Source of the DNA: an uncultured Acetatifactor sp.
GTDB lineage: Bacteria > Bacillota > Clostridia > Lachnospirales > Lachnospiraceae
Length of the DNA: 54,538 nucleotides
Direction of reading: 5' to 3'
Assembly (NCBI GenBank): GCA_947595925.1
Contig: CANQEV010000017.1
Location: forward strand, 1 to 54,538
Part shown: positions 1 through 8,487 of the stretch, in pieces
Position numbering within the stretch: position 1 is the first letter of the stretch
How the letters are laid out: every line of letters starts with the position of its first letter
Program-made: the position numbers and the translations under genes
The notes under the pieces: generated by a model
The model's database searches: none
Seen by the model: the letters and a program-made list of their open reading frames with translations, nothing else
Told to the model about the DNA's origin: nothing

Positions 1-74
1 GATTCGAACCCACGCGCCCTTGCGGACAAACGGTTTTCAAGACCGCCTCGTTATGACCACTTCGATATCTCTCC
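1..74 (-). tRNA. tRNA-Ser (anticodon TGA), 3' end cut by window edge
   Basis: On the minus strand the gene begins with acceptor half GGAGAGA at 74 and runs to the T-arm motif GGTTCGAATC at the window edge; the 3' acceptor strand is outside. The anticodon loop CTTGAAA puts anticodon TGA at 37-39, which reads UCA serine codons. A long variable arm after the anticodon stem fits the class II tRNA-Ser shape. Confidence 0.93.
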
Positions 75-151
75 AAAGTGTCCGCCTCAATTGCGGCGAA
101 AATAATGATAGCAAAAAAACAAAGGAATGTCAATATTATTTTTAGAAATCA

Positions 152-898
152 TCATTCCATTTTCATAAGCGCTTCCGCGACTGCCATATCTTCCGGTGTT
201 GTGACCTTAATATTGCGGTAGGAGCCTTCCGTCAGGCGGACCTTGACATCCGTGAACAGCTCGACTACGCTGGCATCGTCTGTCACGGAAAGGGACTCTC
301 CCCGGCGGACTGCCTCCATTAGTTTTGCATAGGCTCCCGTGATCAGTTCCCTTTCAAAGACCTGGGGAGTCTGTACCGTCCAAACATGTCTGCGGTCCGG
401 CGTCCGGTCCGCAAACCCCTCTTCGTCCGCGATCTTGACGGTGTCTTTCGACGGAACGGCCGCCACGCAGGCGTCATACTTCCGCGCCGCCTGAAAAGTC
501 CTCTCTAAAATATCCTCTGAGAGAAACGGCCTCGCCCCGTCATGGATGAAGACATATCTTTTTTTCGAATCGTTTCCGTCCCCTCCATTCCGGTCCTCCG
601 CCGCCAGCCATTCCATAGCGTTTGCCACGGAAAAGCACCTCTCGGAACCGCCCCGCAGGATCGCCCTGACCTTCTGAAAATGATATTTCTCCACGATTTC
701 ACGGCGGACCCGTTCCTGGTCGTTTTCCCCCGTCACCAGCAGGCACTCGTCGATGATCCCGGATTCCTCCACGGCGCGCAGAGCATAATAAATCAGCGGT
801 TTCCCCGCAAGCTCCAGGAATTGCTTCGCCACACTGCTCTTCATGCGGCTGCCAGTTCCCGCTGCCAGGATCACCGCCGTACATGTTTCCTCTCTCAT
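152..898 (-). CDS. ispD: 2-C-methyl-D-erythritol 4-phosphate cytidylyltransferase IspD
   Basis: This 248-aa cytosolic enzyme transfers CMP from CTP to methylerythritol phosphate in the MEP isoprenoid pathway. The N-terminal nucleotide-binding motif ILAAGTGSRM (residues 10-19) is intact, followed by a lysine (KQFLELAGKP), the HDGARPF motif near residue 120, the VPSKDT segment and the C-terminal NIKVTTPEDM signature. It is slightly longer than the usual 225-235 aa because of a Gly/Asp-rich insert (NGGDGNDSKK) just before HDGARPF, on a surface loop by inference. It lies downstream of tsaD on the same strand, with about 180 bases between them that contain no gene I can support. Start is the ATG at 898. 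Confidence 0.95.
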   Translation of the reverse strand: MREETCTAVILAAGTGSRMKSSVAKQFLELAGKPLIYYALRAVEESGIIDECLLVTGENDQERVRREIVEKYHFQKVRAILRGGSERCFSVANAMEWLAAEDRNGGDGNDSKKRYVFIHDGARPFLSEDILERTFQAARKYDACVAAVPSKDTVKIADEEGFADRTPDRRHVWTVQTPQVFERELITGAYAKLMEAVRRGESLSVTDDASVVELFTDVKVRLTEGSYRNIKVTTPEDMAVAEALMKME

Positions 899-1076
899 AT
901 CTTTATTTCCTCAATTCGCTGAGATCCATTTTTTATTATTACTACATAACAGAGCCCCGCTCCCTCTCTAAAGACTGTCAGTCTCATAACCCGATGCCTC
1001 CAAGCCGCCGCTCTCTCTGCATGCTGCGGGGCCCTCAAGACCTGTTAAGGCGACAGCAAGCCCCTCTGAAATCTGG

Positions 1077-2099
1077 CTATCTCTCTCCCAGCTTCAGACC
1101 AGGAACCGCGTTCAGGTCATAACCGCTCCGCACGCCCCGCAAAAATTCGTAATACCCCGCCGCGCCGATCATAGCGGCATTGTCCGTGCAGAGGATCGGG
1201 GAGGGATGGTAAAAGGCGATGCCTTCTCTCCCGCAGCGCTCGGCAAAAGTTTCCCGCAGGGAGGAATTTGACGCCACGCCGCCCGCAATGGCAAACTTGG
1301 AAAAGCCGTAGGCCATCACCGCGTGGATGGAATGCTCCACAAGGACGTCGATCACAGCCTTCTGAAAGGAGGCCGCCACATCCGCCCGGCTGAACTCTTC
1401 CCCCTTCATCTCACAGCCGTTGATATAATTCAGGACGGCGGATTTCAGGCCGCTGAAGCTGAAATCGTACTCATTTTCCGCAACCTTGGCCCGGGGGAAG
1501 GCGATGGCGTCGGGGTTTCCCTCCCGCGACAGCTTGTCGATCTTCGGTCCTCCAGGATATCCCAGGCCGATGGCCCGCGCCACCTTGTCAAAGGCTTCGC
1601 CCGCGGCGTCGTCCCGGGTCCGGCCGATGATCTCATACTTGCCATAATCCCGCACCACAACCAGGTGGGAATGGCCTCCCGAAGCCACCAGGCAGACAAA
1701 GGGCGGTTCCAGGTCTTTATTTTCAATATAATTTGCGCAGATATGTCCCTCGATGTGATGCACGCCGATCAGGGGCAGCCCCGCGGCAAAGCTGATGGCC
1801 TTCGCCTCGGACACGCCCACGAGAAGAGCGCCCACCAGTCCCGGGCCGTAAGTCACCGCGATCCCATCCAGGTCCGCCAGGCTCCTGCCCGCGTCGGAAA
1901 GGGCCTGTCCGATCACCTGATTGATCTTTTCAATGTGCTTTCTGGAAGCGATCTCCGGAACCACTCCGCCAAATTCCGTGTGCAGGGCGATCTGGGAATA
2001 AATCACATTGGACAGGACTTCCCGGCCGTTTTTTACCACTGCCGCCGCAGTCTCATCACAGGAACTCTCTATTGCAAGAAGAACGACATCCTTTTCCAT
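1077..2099 (-). CDS. tsaD: tRNA N6-adenosine threonylcarbamoyltransferase TsaD
   Basis: TsaD transfers the threonylcarbamoyl group from TC-AMP to A37 of ANN-decoding tRNAs, acting with TsaB and TsaE. The 340-aa product has the ASKHA start [10 protein letters not shown] (residues 8-17), the metal-binding HIEGH motif (H115 and H119), the SGGHSHLV segment and the glycine-rich [10 protein letters not shown] nucleotide loop. Length is normal for the family. tsaB and tsaE are upstream in the same direction, so all three specialised t6A factors sit within 5 kb. The start follows the upstream stop by only 6 bases, suggesting cotranscription with the anchored protein before it. Confidence 0.97.
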   Translation of the reverse strand: MEKDVVLLAIESSCDETAAAVVKNGREVLSNVIYSQIALHTEFGGVVPEIASRKHIEKINQVIGQALSDAGRSLADLDGIAVTYGPGLVGALLVGVSEAKAISFAAGLPLIGVHHIEGHICANYIENKDLEPPFVCLVASGGHSHLVVVRDYGKYEIIGRTRDDAAGEAFDKVARAIGLGYPGGPKIDKLSREGNPDAIAFPRAKVAENEYDFSFSGLKSAVLNYINGCEMKGEEFSRADVAASFQKAVIDVLVEHSIHAVMAYGFSKFAIAGGVASNSSLRETFAERCGREGIAFYHPSPILCTDNAAMIGAAGYYEFLRGVRSGYDLNAVPGLKLGER

Positions 2100-2105
2100 C
2101 CCGTC

Positions 2106-2693
2106 TCACTCCCCGCTCTCCGTCATCTCAAAAGTATCCAGGACTTTCCACCCGTAGATCTTCCACCTTCTGTTTTCATCCTTGCGGAGCAGGAAAACCT
2201 GGGTCGTCGGCTTGTTCACGCCATCCTCCATCACATTGTAGCCGCAATGGATCTTTGCAAACTCATAACCATCCACCGTGTCATAGACCACGTTCGTGCT
2301 GGAAGGCAGGGAAATACTGGTAATGGTACGTTTCTTATCCTTGTAATCCTGAATCTCTGCTTTCAGCTGTACCGTCTGGGCGGCCAGACTGTTCTGTTCC
2401 AACAGTTCTTCGTCATAAAGCTCCCTTACCTTCAGGATAAGTTTCTCAAGTTCTTCCTCCGTGCATTCTTCATTATAAAAGCACTTCTGGATTTCATTGT
2501 AATATTTCAACACCTCTTTGGGCGTGGAGGGATAGTTGGTATCCAGCTTCCGGCTCAGCGTGCTCTCCACTGCGGTCATAGTCGCCTCCGCACGGCTGGC
2601 ACGACTTTTATTGGAGAGATAGGCATAGTAACTCACAGCTGCCACGATCATCAATATAATAACAACTGTAATTCTTGTTGTGGACTTTTTCAT
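2106..2693 (-). CDS. N-terminally anchored protein of unknown function
   Basis: This 195-aa protein has a basic start (MKKSTTR), one hydrophobic segment at about residues 8-26, and then a hydrophilic body expected outside the membrane. Residues 30-120 are rich in Glu, Lys and Leu and are probably helical (runs such as EELEKLILKVRELYDEELLEQ split over helices); the C-terminal part (VFLLRKDENRRWKIYGWKVLD) looks like a small beta-rich domain. There is no lipobox and no catalytic motif that I recognise. It lies between rnz and tsaD and ends 6 bases before tsaD, so it is likely cotranscribed, but this does not show a role in tRNA modification. Function unknown. Confidence 0.75.
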   Translation of the reverse strand: MKKSTTRITVVIILMIVAAVSYYAYLSNKSRASRAEATMTAVESTLSRKLDTNYPSTPKEVLKYYNEIQKCFYNEECTEEELEKLILKVRELYDEELLEQNSLAAQTVQLKAEIQDYKDKKRTITSISLPSSTNVVYDTVDGYEFAKIHCGYNVMEDGVNKPTTQVFLLRKDENRRWKIYGWKVLDTFEMTESGE

Positions 2694-2753
2694 GACACCA
2701 TCCTCTCCTTTCCTGGCAAAATAAAGCTCTTCCTATCCGTTCCGTTTCTTAAA

Positions 2754-3674
2754 TTAAGATTCAATTTCTTCCTCAAATTTTAGTTCCACGCTTCTCCCGT
2801 CCCTGGCGATCACGGTCTCCGGGAAGATCCGCCTGACGTCCTCCAGATATTCCTCCGGCCTGGGCATGGCGGGACTGTAATGGGTGAGCCAGAGCTGCGG
2901 GACCTGCGCTGCCGCCGCGATCCGGGCCGCCTCCTGCATCATCATGTGCCGGTGCTCCCGGGCCTTGGGATAATTCTCCATATCCCCGTACATCCCCTCC
3001 AGGATCAGGAGATCGCATCCCGCGGCATTCTCTTCCATGCTCTTCGTCGGCCTGGTGTCCGTACAGTACATCACCTTCAGCCCCTTGCGGGTATCCCCGA
3101 GGACCATGTCCGGCGTAAAGGTCCGGCCGTCCTGTTCAACGGTCTCCCCTTTTTGCAGCCGGCTCCAGAGTTTCAAAGGAATGTCCTGGGCGAGAGCCCT
3201 ATCCCGGTCAAAGCGTCCGGCCCGGGGGATCGTCAGGGTATAGCCGTAGCACAGCACGTTGTGGTTCACCCGAAAAGCACGTATCTGGAATCCCTCAAAG
3301 GGAAAGTCCTCCTGATCCCCCGAAATCTCCCGGAACTGGATCTCAAAAGGCAGCTCCGGCGCGATCACCCGGAGGGAATTCACCACCCGTGCAAGTCCCT
3401 TGGGTCCGATCAGAAGAAGGGGCTCCGTGCGCTCCGCGTTTCCCATGGTCAGAAGCAGGCCCGGCAGCCCGCTGATATGGTCCGCGTGATAATGGGTAAA
3501 GCAGATGACGTCGATGGGTTTTGCGCTCCATCCTTTTTCCCGCATGGCGATCTGCGTTCCCTCGCCGCAGTCGATCAAAATGCTTTTCCCGTTATACTTC
3601 ATCATCAGGGAGGTCAGCCAACGATAAGTGAGCGGCATCATTCCCCCCGTGCCAAGCAAACATACGTCTAACAT
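2754..3674 (-). CDS. rnz: Ribonuclease Z (tRNase Z)
   Basis: This is a 306-aa metallo-beta-lactamase-fold endonuclease that trims tRNA 3' trailers. The zinc motif HYHADH is at residues 61-66 (H61, H63, D65, H66), followed by ISGLPGLL, the classical RNase Z continuation. Further ligands are visible as FRVNHN, as CTDTRPT, and as a C-terminal HYSPA. The start LLGTGGMMP is the family's N-terminal glycine motif. Arylsulfatase-like MBL proteins are the main alternative, but the HISGLPGLL and DTRPT signatures favour RNase Z. Its location among t6A genes makes a general tRNA maturation cluster. tRNA genes in the window that lack an encoded CCA (tRNA-Val) would need this activity. Confidence 0.9.
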   Translation of the reverse strand: MLDVCLLGTGGMMPLTYRWLTSLMMKYNGKSILIDCGEGTQIAMREKGWSAKPIDVICFTHYHADHISGLPGLLLTMGNAERTEPLLLIGPKGLARVVNSLRVIAPELPFEIQFREISGDQEDFPFEGFQIRAFRVNHNVLCYGYTLTIPRAGRFDRDRALAQDIPLKLWSRLQKGETVEQDGRTFTPDMVLGDTRKGLKVMYCTDTRPTKSMEENAAGCDLLILEGMYGDMENYPKAREHRHMMMQEAARIAAAAQVPQLWLTHYSPAMPRPEEYLEDVRRIFPETVIARDGRSVELKFEEEIES

Positions 3675-3757
3675 ATCCTATCCGTGAACAAGACACCCCA
3701 GGAAAATTCATGATAGTTCATGAAAGTTCCACGGCCGCTGCCAGCCGACCGTATCTC

Positions 3758-4003
3758 CTACACAAGCTCCGAGATCTCGCTCTCCTCCACCGGGATCAGA
3801 AACTGTGCCGTCAGCTTGTCATAGCAGTCCTCGCACAGATCAAACCGTTGTCTCGTTCCGTCCTTTCTGCTGAAATATCCAAACTCCGCTTCCGCTAAGA
3901 AAAACCCCTCCGGAAGAATCCCGTCTTTACATTGTACTTCTTTTTTGCAGAGATTGCAAATCACCTTTTCCAATTTCCCGGTTTTCAGATCTCTTTTTTG
4001 CAT
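3758..4003 (-). CDS. Small zinc-binding (four-cysteine) protein of unknown function
   Basis: The 81-aa product has two CxxC pairs, CNLC near residue 16 and CEDC near residue 60, spaced as in a single treble-clef or zinc-ribbon site. Between them lies an acidic and aromatic stretch (EAEFGYFSRKDGTR). There is no membrane segment. It is encoded between rimI and rnz, same direction. I recognise no named family; a zinc-stabilised RNA- or protein-binding role is possible but unproven. Confidence 0.7.
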   Translation of the reverse strand: MQKRDLKTGKLEKVICNLCKKEVQCKDGILPEGFFLAEAEFGYFSRKDGTRQRFDLCEDCYDKLTAQFLIPVEESEISELV

Positions 4004-4122
4004 TTTCTTCTCCCCTTTTCGCCATTCAATCCTTTTTCGACGGCCTGATTCCGCGTTTTTCGCGCCGCAGTTTCAGTATAACAGAAAAGGACCTTCTTCG
4101 GAGATGGTAAATCCTACATCGT

Positions 4123-4809
4123 TTACTGTCTTTTCCAAAGGATCAGCGCGTCCTCCGCCGGCTTTTCATAGAATCCGGGGCGCACCCCTTCCTGTTGGAA
4201 GCCATGTTTTTTATAGAGCATGATCGCCGCCTCATTGCTTCTGCGGACCTCCAGGGTAAAAGCGGTGACCCCTTGTTCCCGCCCCCTCTGCAGCAGAGCC
4301 TCCAGGAGCTGGTCCGCGATACCGCGCCGGCGCATATCCGGGGCTACCATAACCTTGTCGATATCCCCTTCCCCCGCCAGGATCACCATGCCGGCTATCC
4401 CCACGGGTCGGCACCTTCTCTTAGACCTTCCGCCTCTGAACTCCCCTTCGCTTTCCGAAAAGGACCGTCCCGCGGCTGTCCGTTCTCCGGCCATTCCCGC
4501 CCGGACGGTTTTTTCCGCCGTTCCTTCCAGGGGGCCCTTGTCCCCTTCTTCCCTTCTGTCCATCCCTGTCGGCAAGGGATCTTCCACCAGCTCCGCCACG
4601 AAATAATGACAGTAGTCCCGGGTGAGCAGATCCCGAAACGACCGCTCCGACCAGGGCTGGGAAAAGACCTCTCTTTCCATCGCTGCAAGGGCCGTGATAT
4701 GGCCTTCCTGGAGGGGAACGATCCTCAGGGAGTTTTCCAGCACCGGCTCTTTTTCAATTCTTCCGTCAGATTTTGTTCTCTTTTCCAGCATACCCCTTTC
4801 ATCCTTCAC
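4123..4809 (-). CDS. rimI: Ribosomal-protein-alanine N-acetyltransferase RimI-like, with internal insert
   Basis: GNAT-fold acetyltransferase expected to acetylate the N-terminal alanine of ribosomal protein S18. The GNAT core is visible as LRIVPLQEGHITALAAMERE near residue 28, then VMVAPDMRRRGIADQLLEALL (acetyl-CoA loop RRRGIA), then LEVRRSNEAAIMLYKKHGF, the C-terminal RimI hallmark. At 228 aa it is much longer than the usual 145-155 aa. The excess comes from about 27 extra residues at the N-terminus and a 55-60 residue low-complexity insert (roughly 78-135, rich in Gly, Glu and Arg) between beta strands of the core. Reading frame is uninterrupted. It is placed directly downstream of tsaB, the common tsaE-tsaB-rimI order. 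Confidence 0.88.
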   Translation of the reverse strand: MKDERGMLEKRTKSDGRIEKEPVLENSLRIVPLQEGHITALAAMEREVFSQPWSERSFRDLLTRDYCHYFVAELVEDPLPTGMDRREEGDKGPLEGTAEKTVRAGMAGERTAAGRSFSESEGEFRGGRSKRRCRPVGIAGMVILAGEGDIDKVMVAPDMRRRGIADQLLEALLQRGREQGVTAFTLEVRRSNEAAIMLYKKHGFQQEGVRPGFYEKPAEDALILWKRQ

Positions 4810-4911
4810 ACTATCTGCTTTTCTAAATTTGCAAATCCAAACGCAACAGTGCAGCGACAGCCCGAGGCCTCCCTCTTTCCTGTCCGGACCAGGCCGCCCC
4901 TCCCGGCTGTT

Positions 4912-5652
4912 TTATTCGCCGCTTTCTCCCGCTTTCTCCGCTTTCTCCCGCTCCGCCTGGCTCATCCTCAGATATTCCGGCCGATGATCAGCGGCGGAAA
5001 CCGTCCGGCCCTGGGCATAATATACCGCCCCCAGCGCGGCCACGCTCCCGCCCCGCTGGGCATTCATATGTGACGGGGCAAAAGAAAAGCTTCCCCCGAA
5101 CTCCCGCCGGATCAAATCCCTGTACACGGGAACCCCGTCTCCCAGAAAAGTCACATTTCTCTCCTGTTTTTCCAATTCCCCCAGAAGTTCCCGGATATCC
5201 AACGCCGCCTGCGGGAAGATCGTTTGCAGACGGCATTCCGTCTCACCCTGGGGAGATTTTTCCCCGGTAAATTCATAAATGCCGGCGTACACCTGATTTC
5301 TTCTGGCATCCAGGATCGGGCAGACCAGACCCGAAACGCCTGCAAGGTTATACGCCAGCCCCTCCAGGGTAGGGACCGCCACCAGCGGTTTCTCCAGGGC
5401 AAACCCCAGGCCTTTTGCAGTGGCAGAACCGATCCTAAGTCCCGTAAAGGAACCAGGACCTGACGCGATGGCAATGGCGTCCAGGGTCTTCAGATCCAGC
5501 TCGATCATCTTCTTCAATTCGTCCAGCATCGGAAGCAGCGTCTGAGAATGGGTCTTTTTATAATTCGTTGTGTACTCCCCTAAGATGACGCCGTCCTCCC
5601 AGACAGCGACGCTGGCAACCAGCCCCGAGCTGTCGATACCTAATATTTTCAT
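4912..5652 (-). CDS. tsaB: tRNA threonylcarbamoyladenosine biosynthesis protein TsaB
   Basis: TsaB is the inactive TsaD paralogue that scaffolds the t6A transferase complex. The 246-aa product starts with the ASKHA-type ILGIDSSGLVASVA and carries the conserved THSQTLLPMLDEL and ASGPGSFTGLRIG motifs (the latter around residue 65). It lacks the HxEGH metal site of TsaD, as expected for TsaB. The C-terminal 20 residues are charged and repetitive (AEREKAEKAGES). It lies between tsaE and rimI, same strand. Confidence 0.95.
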   Translation of the reverse strand: MKILGIDSSGLVASVAVWEDGVILGEYTTNYKKTHSQTLLPMLDELKKMIELDLKTLDAIAIASGPGSFTGLRIGSATAKGLGFALEKPLVAVPTLEGLAYNLAGVSGLVCPILDARRNQVYAGIYEFTGEKSPQGETECRLQTIFPQAALDIRELLGELEKQERNVTFLGDGVPVYRDLIRREFGGSFSFAPSHMNAQRGGSVAALGAVYYAQGRTVSAADHRPEYLRMSQAEREKAEKAGESGE

Positions 5653-5720
5653 ATGACTTTTTACTCCTTATTTATCTAATTTAAATTTAACAACTTCCAG
5701 AAACCCTCTCCCAGCCTTCT

Positions 5721-6173
5721 CTAGCCGACAGGCTCCAGAACAATCTTCCTGTAATCAAAACCCTTTTCCAAATCCTTCTCTATCGTGACACGGCAGTATG
5801 TCTCCGGAAGAATCTCCTCGATCATGTCCGCCCACTCGATCAGGCTGACCCCCTGGCCATAAAAACAGTCCTCGTACCCGATTTCCTCCATCTCCTCCAC
5901 GCTGCCGATCCTATACACGTCAAAGTGATAAAAGGGAAGCCTTCCCTCCTCATAAATCTGCAGGATCGTAAACGTCGGGCTGTTCACCGGCCCGTCAATC
6001 CCTAATCCGGCGGCCATTCCCTGGCTGAACGCCGTCTTTCCGACTCCCAGATCCCCGATCAGGGCATACACCTCTCCGGCCGAGGCCCTTTCGCCAAGCT
6101 TCCGACCTAACTCATAGGTCTCCTGTGGGCTGAAACTTTCAATAACAGTTGTTTTTTTATCTTCAGGCTGCAT
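5721..6173 (-). CDS. tsaE: tRNA threonylcarbamoyladenosine biosynthesis ATPase TsaE
   Basis: TsaE is the P-loop ATPase that cycles the TsaB-TsaD complex. The 150-aa product has Walker A GDLGVGKT (residues 40-47), followed by SPTFTILQIYE and FYHFDVYRI, and the VSLIEWADMI segment, all characteristic of the family. Length is normal. It is the first gene of the tsaE-tsaB-rimI run. The 220 bases upstream hold no gene I can support. Confidence 0.96.
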   Translation of the reverse strand: MQPEDKKTTVIESFSPQETYELGRKLGERASAGEVYALIGDLGVGKTAFSQGMAAGLGIDGPVNSPTFTILQIYEEGRLPFYHFDVYRIGSVEEMEEIGYEDCFYGQGVSLIEWADMIEEILPETYCRVTIEKDLEKGFDYRKIVLEPVG

Positions 6174-6395
6174 ACCTCAACTCCTGTTTTGCTGAAACCG
6201 TTTGCTCCGATCCCCTCAGACGGACGATGTCAGACGCCCCGTCCCGCGGCCCGACCCCGTCTTCTCGCTGATCCCCAGATTCCTTCGAAAACGTTCTCCC
6301 GGCCGAAAGACCTGGCTCCGCTCCTTGTGCCGCCAAAAAATTCCCGAGTGAAAAAATTCGCCCGGCATTTGCTGTCTTTCCCATTTCCCGGAGTT

Positions 6396-6872
6396 TTACA
6401 TCCGGATGTTCACCTTTTTTGCAGGCATATGCTTGGAGATCATCTCAACCACCGCCGTCTGTCTGTCCCCCAGCTGTGCTTTTGGAAAGATCGTCGCATT
6501 GGAGCGGGACGTATAGACGATATAACTCCGCCCGGTGGAAACCGCCTTCACCATATCCTCCCATTTCTGGCTCTCCGTCACATCTCCCTGGGAGACCGTG
6601 ATCCCCTCCTCGTCCAGCACATAGTGCAGCGGACTCTGAAAGCTGGGATTTGCAAGCGCCTGCTGCCTGCTCTTAATATACAGCGTCCAGGGCAGATATA
6701 AGAGCAGAATGATACCCGCGATCAAAAAGATCCACTTCTTCGTCGAAAGCGCCGTGATCACGCAGACCGCTCCCAGGCCGCTCCCCAAAAGCCCGCTGGC
6801 GCTGTTGTAGGTGTGCCTCAGCATATAGTCATACAGATCCGCCCATGTGATCTTGATATCCACTGTAACCAT
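6396..6872 (-). CDS. YcxB-like membrane protein
   Basis: The preferred start is the ATG at 6872, preceded by GGAGAG; the longer open frame back to 6959 runs through a terminator hairpin and is unlikely. The 158-aa product has a short N-terminal domain, two closely spaced hydrophobic segments at about residues 30-70 and a C-terminal domain of beta strands (YVLDEEGITVSQGDVTESQ, then IVYTSRSNATIFPKAQL). This layout matches proteins with the YcxB-like domain, whose function is not known. It lies alone between tsaE and ribU. Confidence 0.75.
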   Translation of the reverse strand: MVTVDIKITWADLYDYMLRHTYNSASGLLGSGLGAVCVITALSTKKWIFLIAGIILLLYLPWTLYIKSRQQALANPSFQSPLHYVLDEEGITVSQGDVTESQKWEDMVKAVSTGRSYIVYTSRSNATIFPKAQLGDRQTAVVEMISKHMPAKKVNIRM

Positions 6873-6890
6873 CCGACTCTCCAATCCACA

Positions 6891-6917
6891 AAAAGCACCT
6901 ACTGGGTAGGCGCTTTT
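6891..6917 (-). terminator. Rho-independent terminator after ribU
   Basis: AAAAGC-CCTAC pairs with GTAGG-GCTTTT around a 3-base loop with one mismatch; on the minus strand it is followed by a T run. It lies about 150 bases past the ribU stop and also supports starting the YcxB-like gene at 6872. The symmetric sequence may work in both directions. Confidence 0.7.
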
Positions 6918-7062
6918 CATTTTCAGTAACATTATAATTTTTCCCCGGGCAAATTGCAAGTGTAAATTTGCCCCAACAGTCCAGTCGCCCGCAAAAAATT
7001 CCGGCTCCGTCTCGGCCGAGGGATATTTTTTGCAGATCCCCGGGCCGTGCGGCGTCCCTCCG

Positions 7063-7836
7063 TCAGTTCTTCTTTGCGATTTTCGCCGCCGTGTTTCTGG
7101 GAAGACCTGTTTTCAGGATCGGGCTGAGGGGTTTATAGATCAGCAGCGTCACAAGGGAATCCGCCGCGCCCTTGAGCAGGTTCAAGGGGCCTACGCACAC
7201 CGCCACAAAACTCATGACAGACCCCTCCGTCATCAGGGGATTGACTTCGGCTCCCATGGCCAGGATCTGCTCCATCGGCATGTGAAAGAGCTTTGCAAAG
7301 GCCGGCAGCAAGTACACCGCATTGAAAGCCGTTCCAAACACCGTCATCGTCAGCGTCCCCACGATGCACGCGATAACCGCGTTTTTTCTGGTCTTTTTAA
7401 AGAGATAGATCGCGGACGCCGGAAGAATGAAGCTGCAGCCCACGGCAAAGTTTGCCAGCTCTCCCACAAACATCGTACTCGTGGATTTGATAAACAGCTT
7501 CAGCAAGATCTTGATAAACTCCATCATAACGCCCGCCGCCGGACCGAACGCGAACGTTCCGATCAGGATCGGAAGTTCACTGAAATCCAGCTTGTAGAAA
7601 AAAGGAGCGAAAAACACCGGTATCTCCAGGAGCATCAGCGCGGTGGACAGGGCGGACAGCATCCCCACCATGGCCATCTTGCGGGTAGTAAAGATCGCCC
7701 CCTTTGTTCCGCTTCTCTTCTGTTCCAGCTTTTCCAACAGCACCGCGACCAGGAACAACGCCGCGATGATTCCCAGAAATTCCAGGACAAACACCACATT
7801 TTCAGCTGCAGATTGAAACAAACCACTCAGATTCAT
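7063..7836 (-). CDS. ribU: Riboflavin ECF transporter substrate-binding subunit RibU
   Basis: RibU is the membrane S component that captures riboflavin and passes it through the shared ECF module. The 257-aa product has about six hydrophobic segments and the signature KLDFSELPILIGTFAFGP near residue 82, diagnostic of the RibU/ECF S family. Before it an extra N-terminal helix (LEFLGIIAALFLVAVLLEKLEQK) extends the protein beyond the usual 190-210 aa. The complete FMN riboswitch upstream (8080-8250) independently assigns flavin as the substrate. The AAGGAGG ribosome site precedes the ATG at 7836. The ATPase and T subunits are not in this window. Confidence 0.93.
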   Translation of the reverse strand: MNLSGLFQSAAENVVFVLEFLGIIAALFLVAVLLEKLEQKRSGTKGAIFTTRKMAMVGMLSALSTALMLLEIPVFFAPFFYKLDFSELPILIGTFAFGPAAGVMMEFIKILLKLFIKSTSTMFVGELANFAVGCSFILPASAIYLFKKTRKNAVIACIVGTLTMTVFGTAFNAVYLLPAFAKLFHMPMEQILAMGAEVNPLMTEGSVMSFVAVCVGPLNLLKGAADSLVTLLIYKPLSPILKTGLPRNTAAKIAKKN

Positions 7837-7999
7837 CTTCTTTTCCTCCTTCGGCGCGGCTGATTTTTATCATATGCCGCTTTCCATGAATCGGAAAATC
7901 CTTCTTTCGGCGCGCGCATTTTACGCGGGCGGCGCTTCCTGCCACAAAGTCAAAGTCCAAGTTTTCCGACGCATGCTCCCACTGAATATCCGGTCATAC

Positions 8000-8031
8000 A
8001 AAAAAGCCCTGAACAGATATCCGTTCAGGGC
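8000..8031 (-). terminator. Terminator in the expression platform of the FMN riboswitch
   Basis: GCCCTGAAC pairs with GTTCAGGGC (8006-8031) and is followed on the minus strand by a run of T at 8000-8005. It lies between the aptamer and ribU, so FMN-dependent attenuation of ribU transcription is the expected control. Confidence 0.9.
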
Positions 8032-8079
8032 ACGCGCCATCAAAACTCTTCCCGACAGTCTCACCGCCGAAAATACACG

Positions 8080-8250
8080 CATTTCTTCTTTCATCCAGAC
8101 TTTACTGTTGGTCCCGGAGTTTCACCGGGTCAGCCATAAAACTCGATTGACAGACCTCCCTTCGATTTTTCAGATCCACAGGTCCATCCATCTCATTTCA
8201 CAGGTCGCGGACTTTACCGCCAGTAGGGAATTGCACCCAACCCTGAAGAA
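8080..8250 (-). promoter_or_regulatory. FMN riboswitch (RFN element)
   Basis: The minus strand carries the RFN blocks in order: a CTTCAGGGTTGGGTG start, AATTCCC, CTGGCGGTAAAGTCCGCGA, a variable arm, GACCCGGTGAAACTCCGGGA, CAACAGTAAAGTCTGGATG and the closing GAAAGAAGAA. These match the conserved FMN aptamer almost base for base. A terminator hairpin follows at 8000-8031 and ribU at 7836. The rest of the 7837-8487 stretch holds no gene I can support. Confidence 0.96.
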
Positions 8251-8487
8251 TTTTCTATTGAATTTTCCTCATTATAAATCATTTTTACTGTTCCTGCAAT
8301 CCCCTTTATAAAATTTTTTATTGAACTGCGGCAACAATCCGTTTATTTTTCCTAAAAATGGACTTTTAGATTGTAACATTTCTGCTTTTCTGTTAAACTA
8401 GGTAAATAAGCAGCGAAGATGAGAAAACAACAACTAATATTGATCATTTCGTTTTCGGATGAATCAGCCACAGGGGACGGTAGCATT

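Noticed and set aside
1323..2783. 486-codon plus-strand frame across tsaD and the next gene
   Set aside because: Spans two real minus-strand genes with clear family signatures; composition is that of an antisense frame.
6163..6395. 73-codon minus-strand frame upstream of tsaE
   Set aside because: No ribosome site, overlaps the tsaE start, and has no recognisable features.
7874..8311. 145-codon plus-strand frame over the riboswitch
   Set aside because: Lies exactly over the conserved FMN aptamer and terminator read from the opposite strand.
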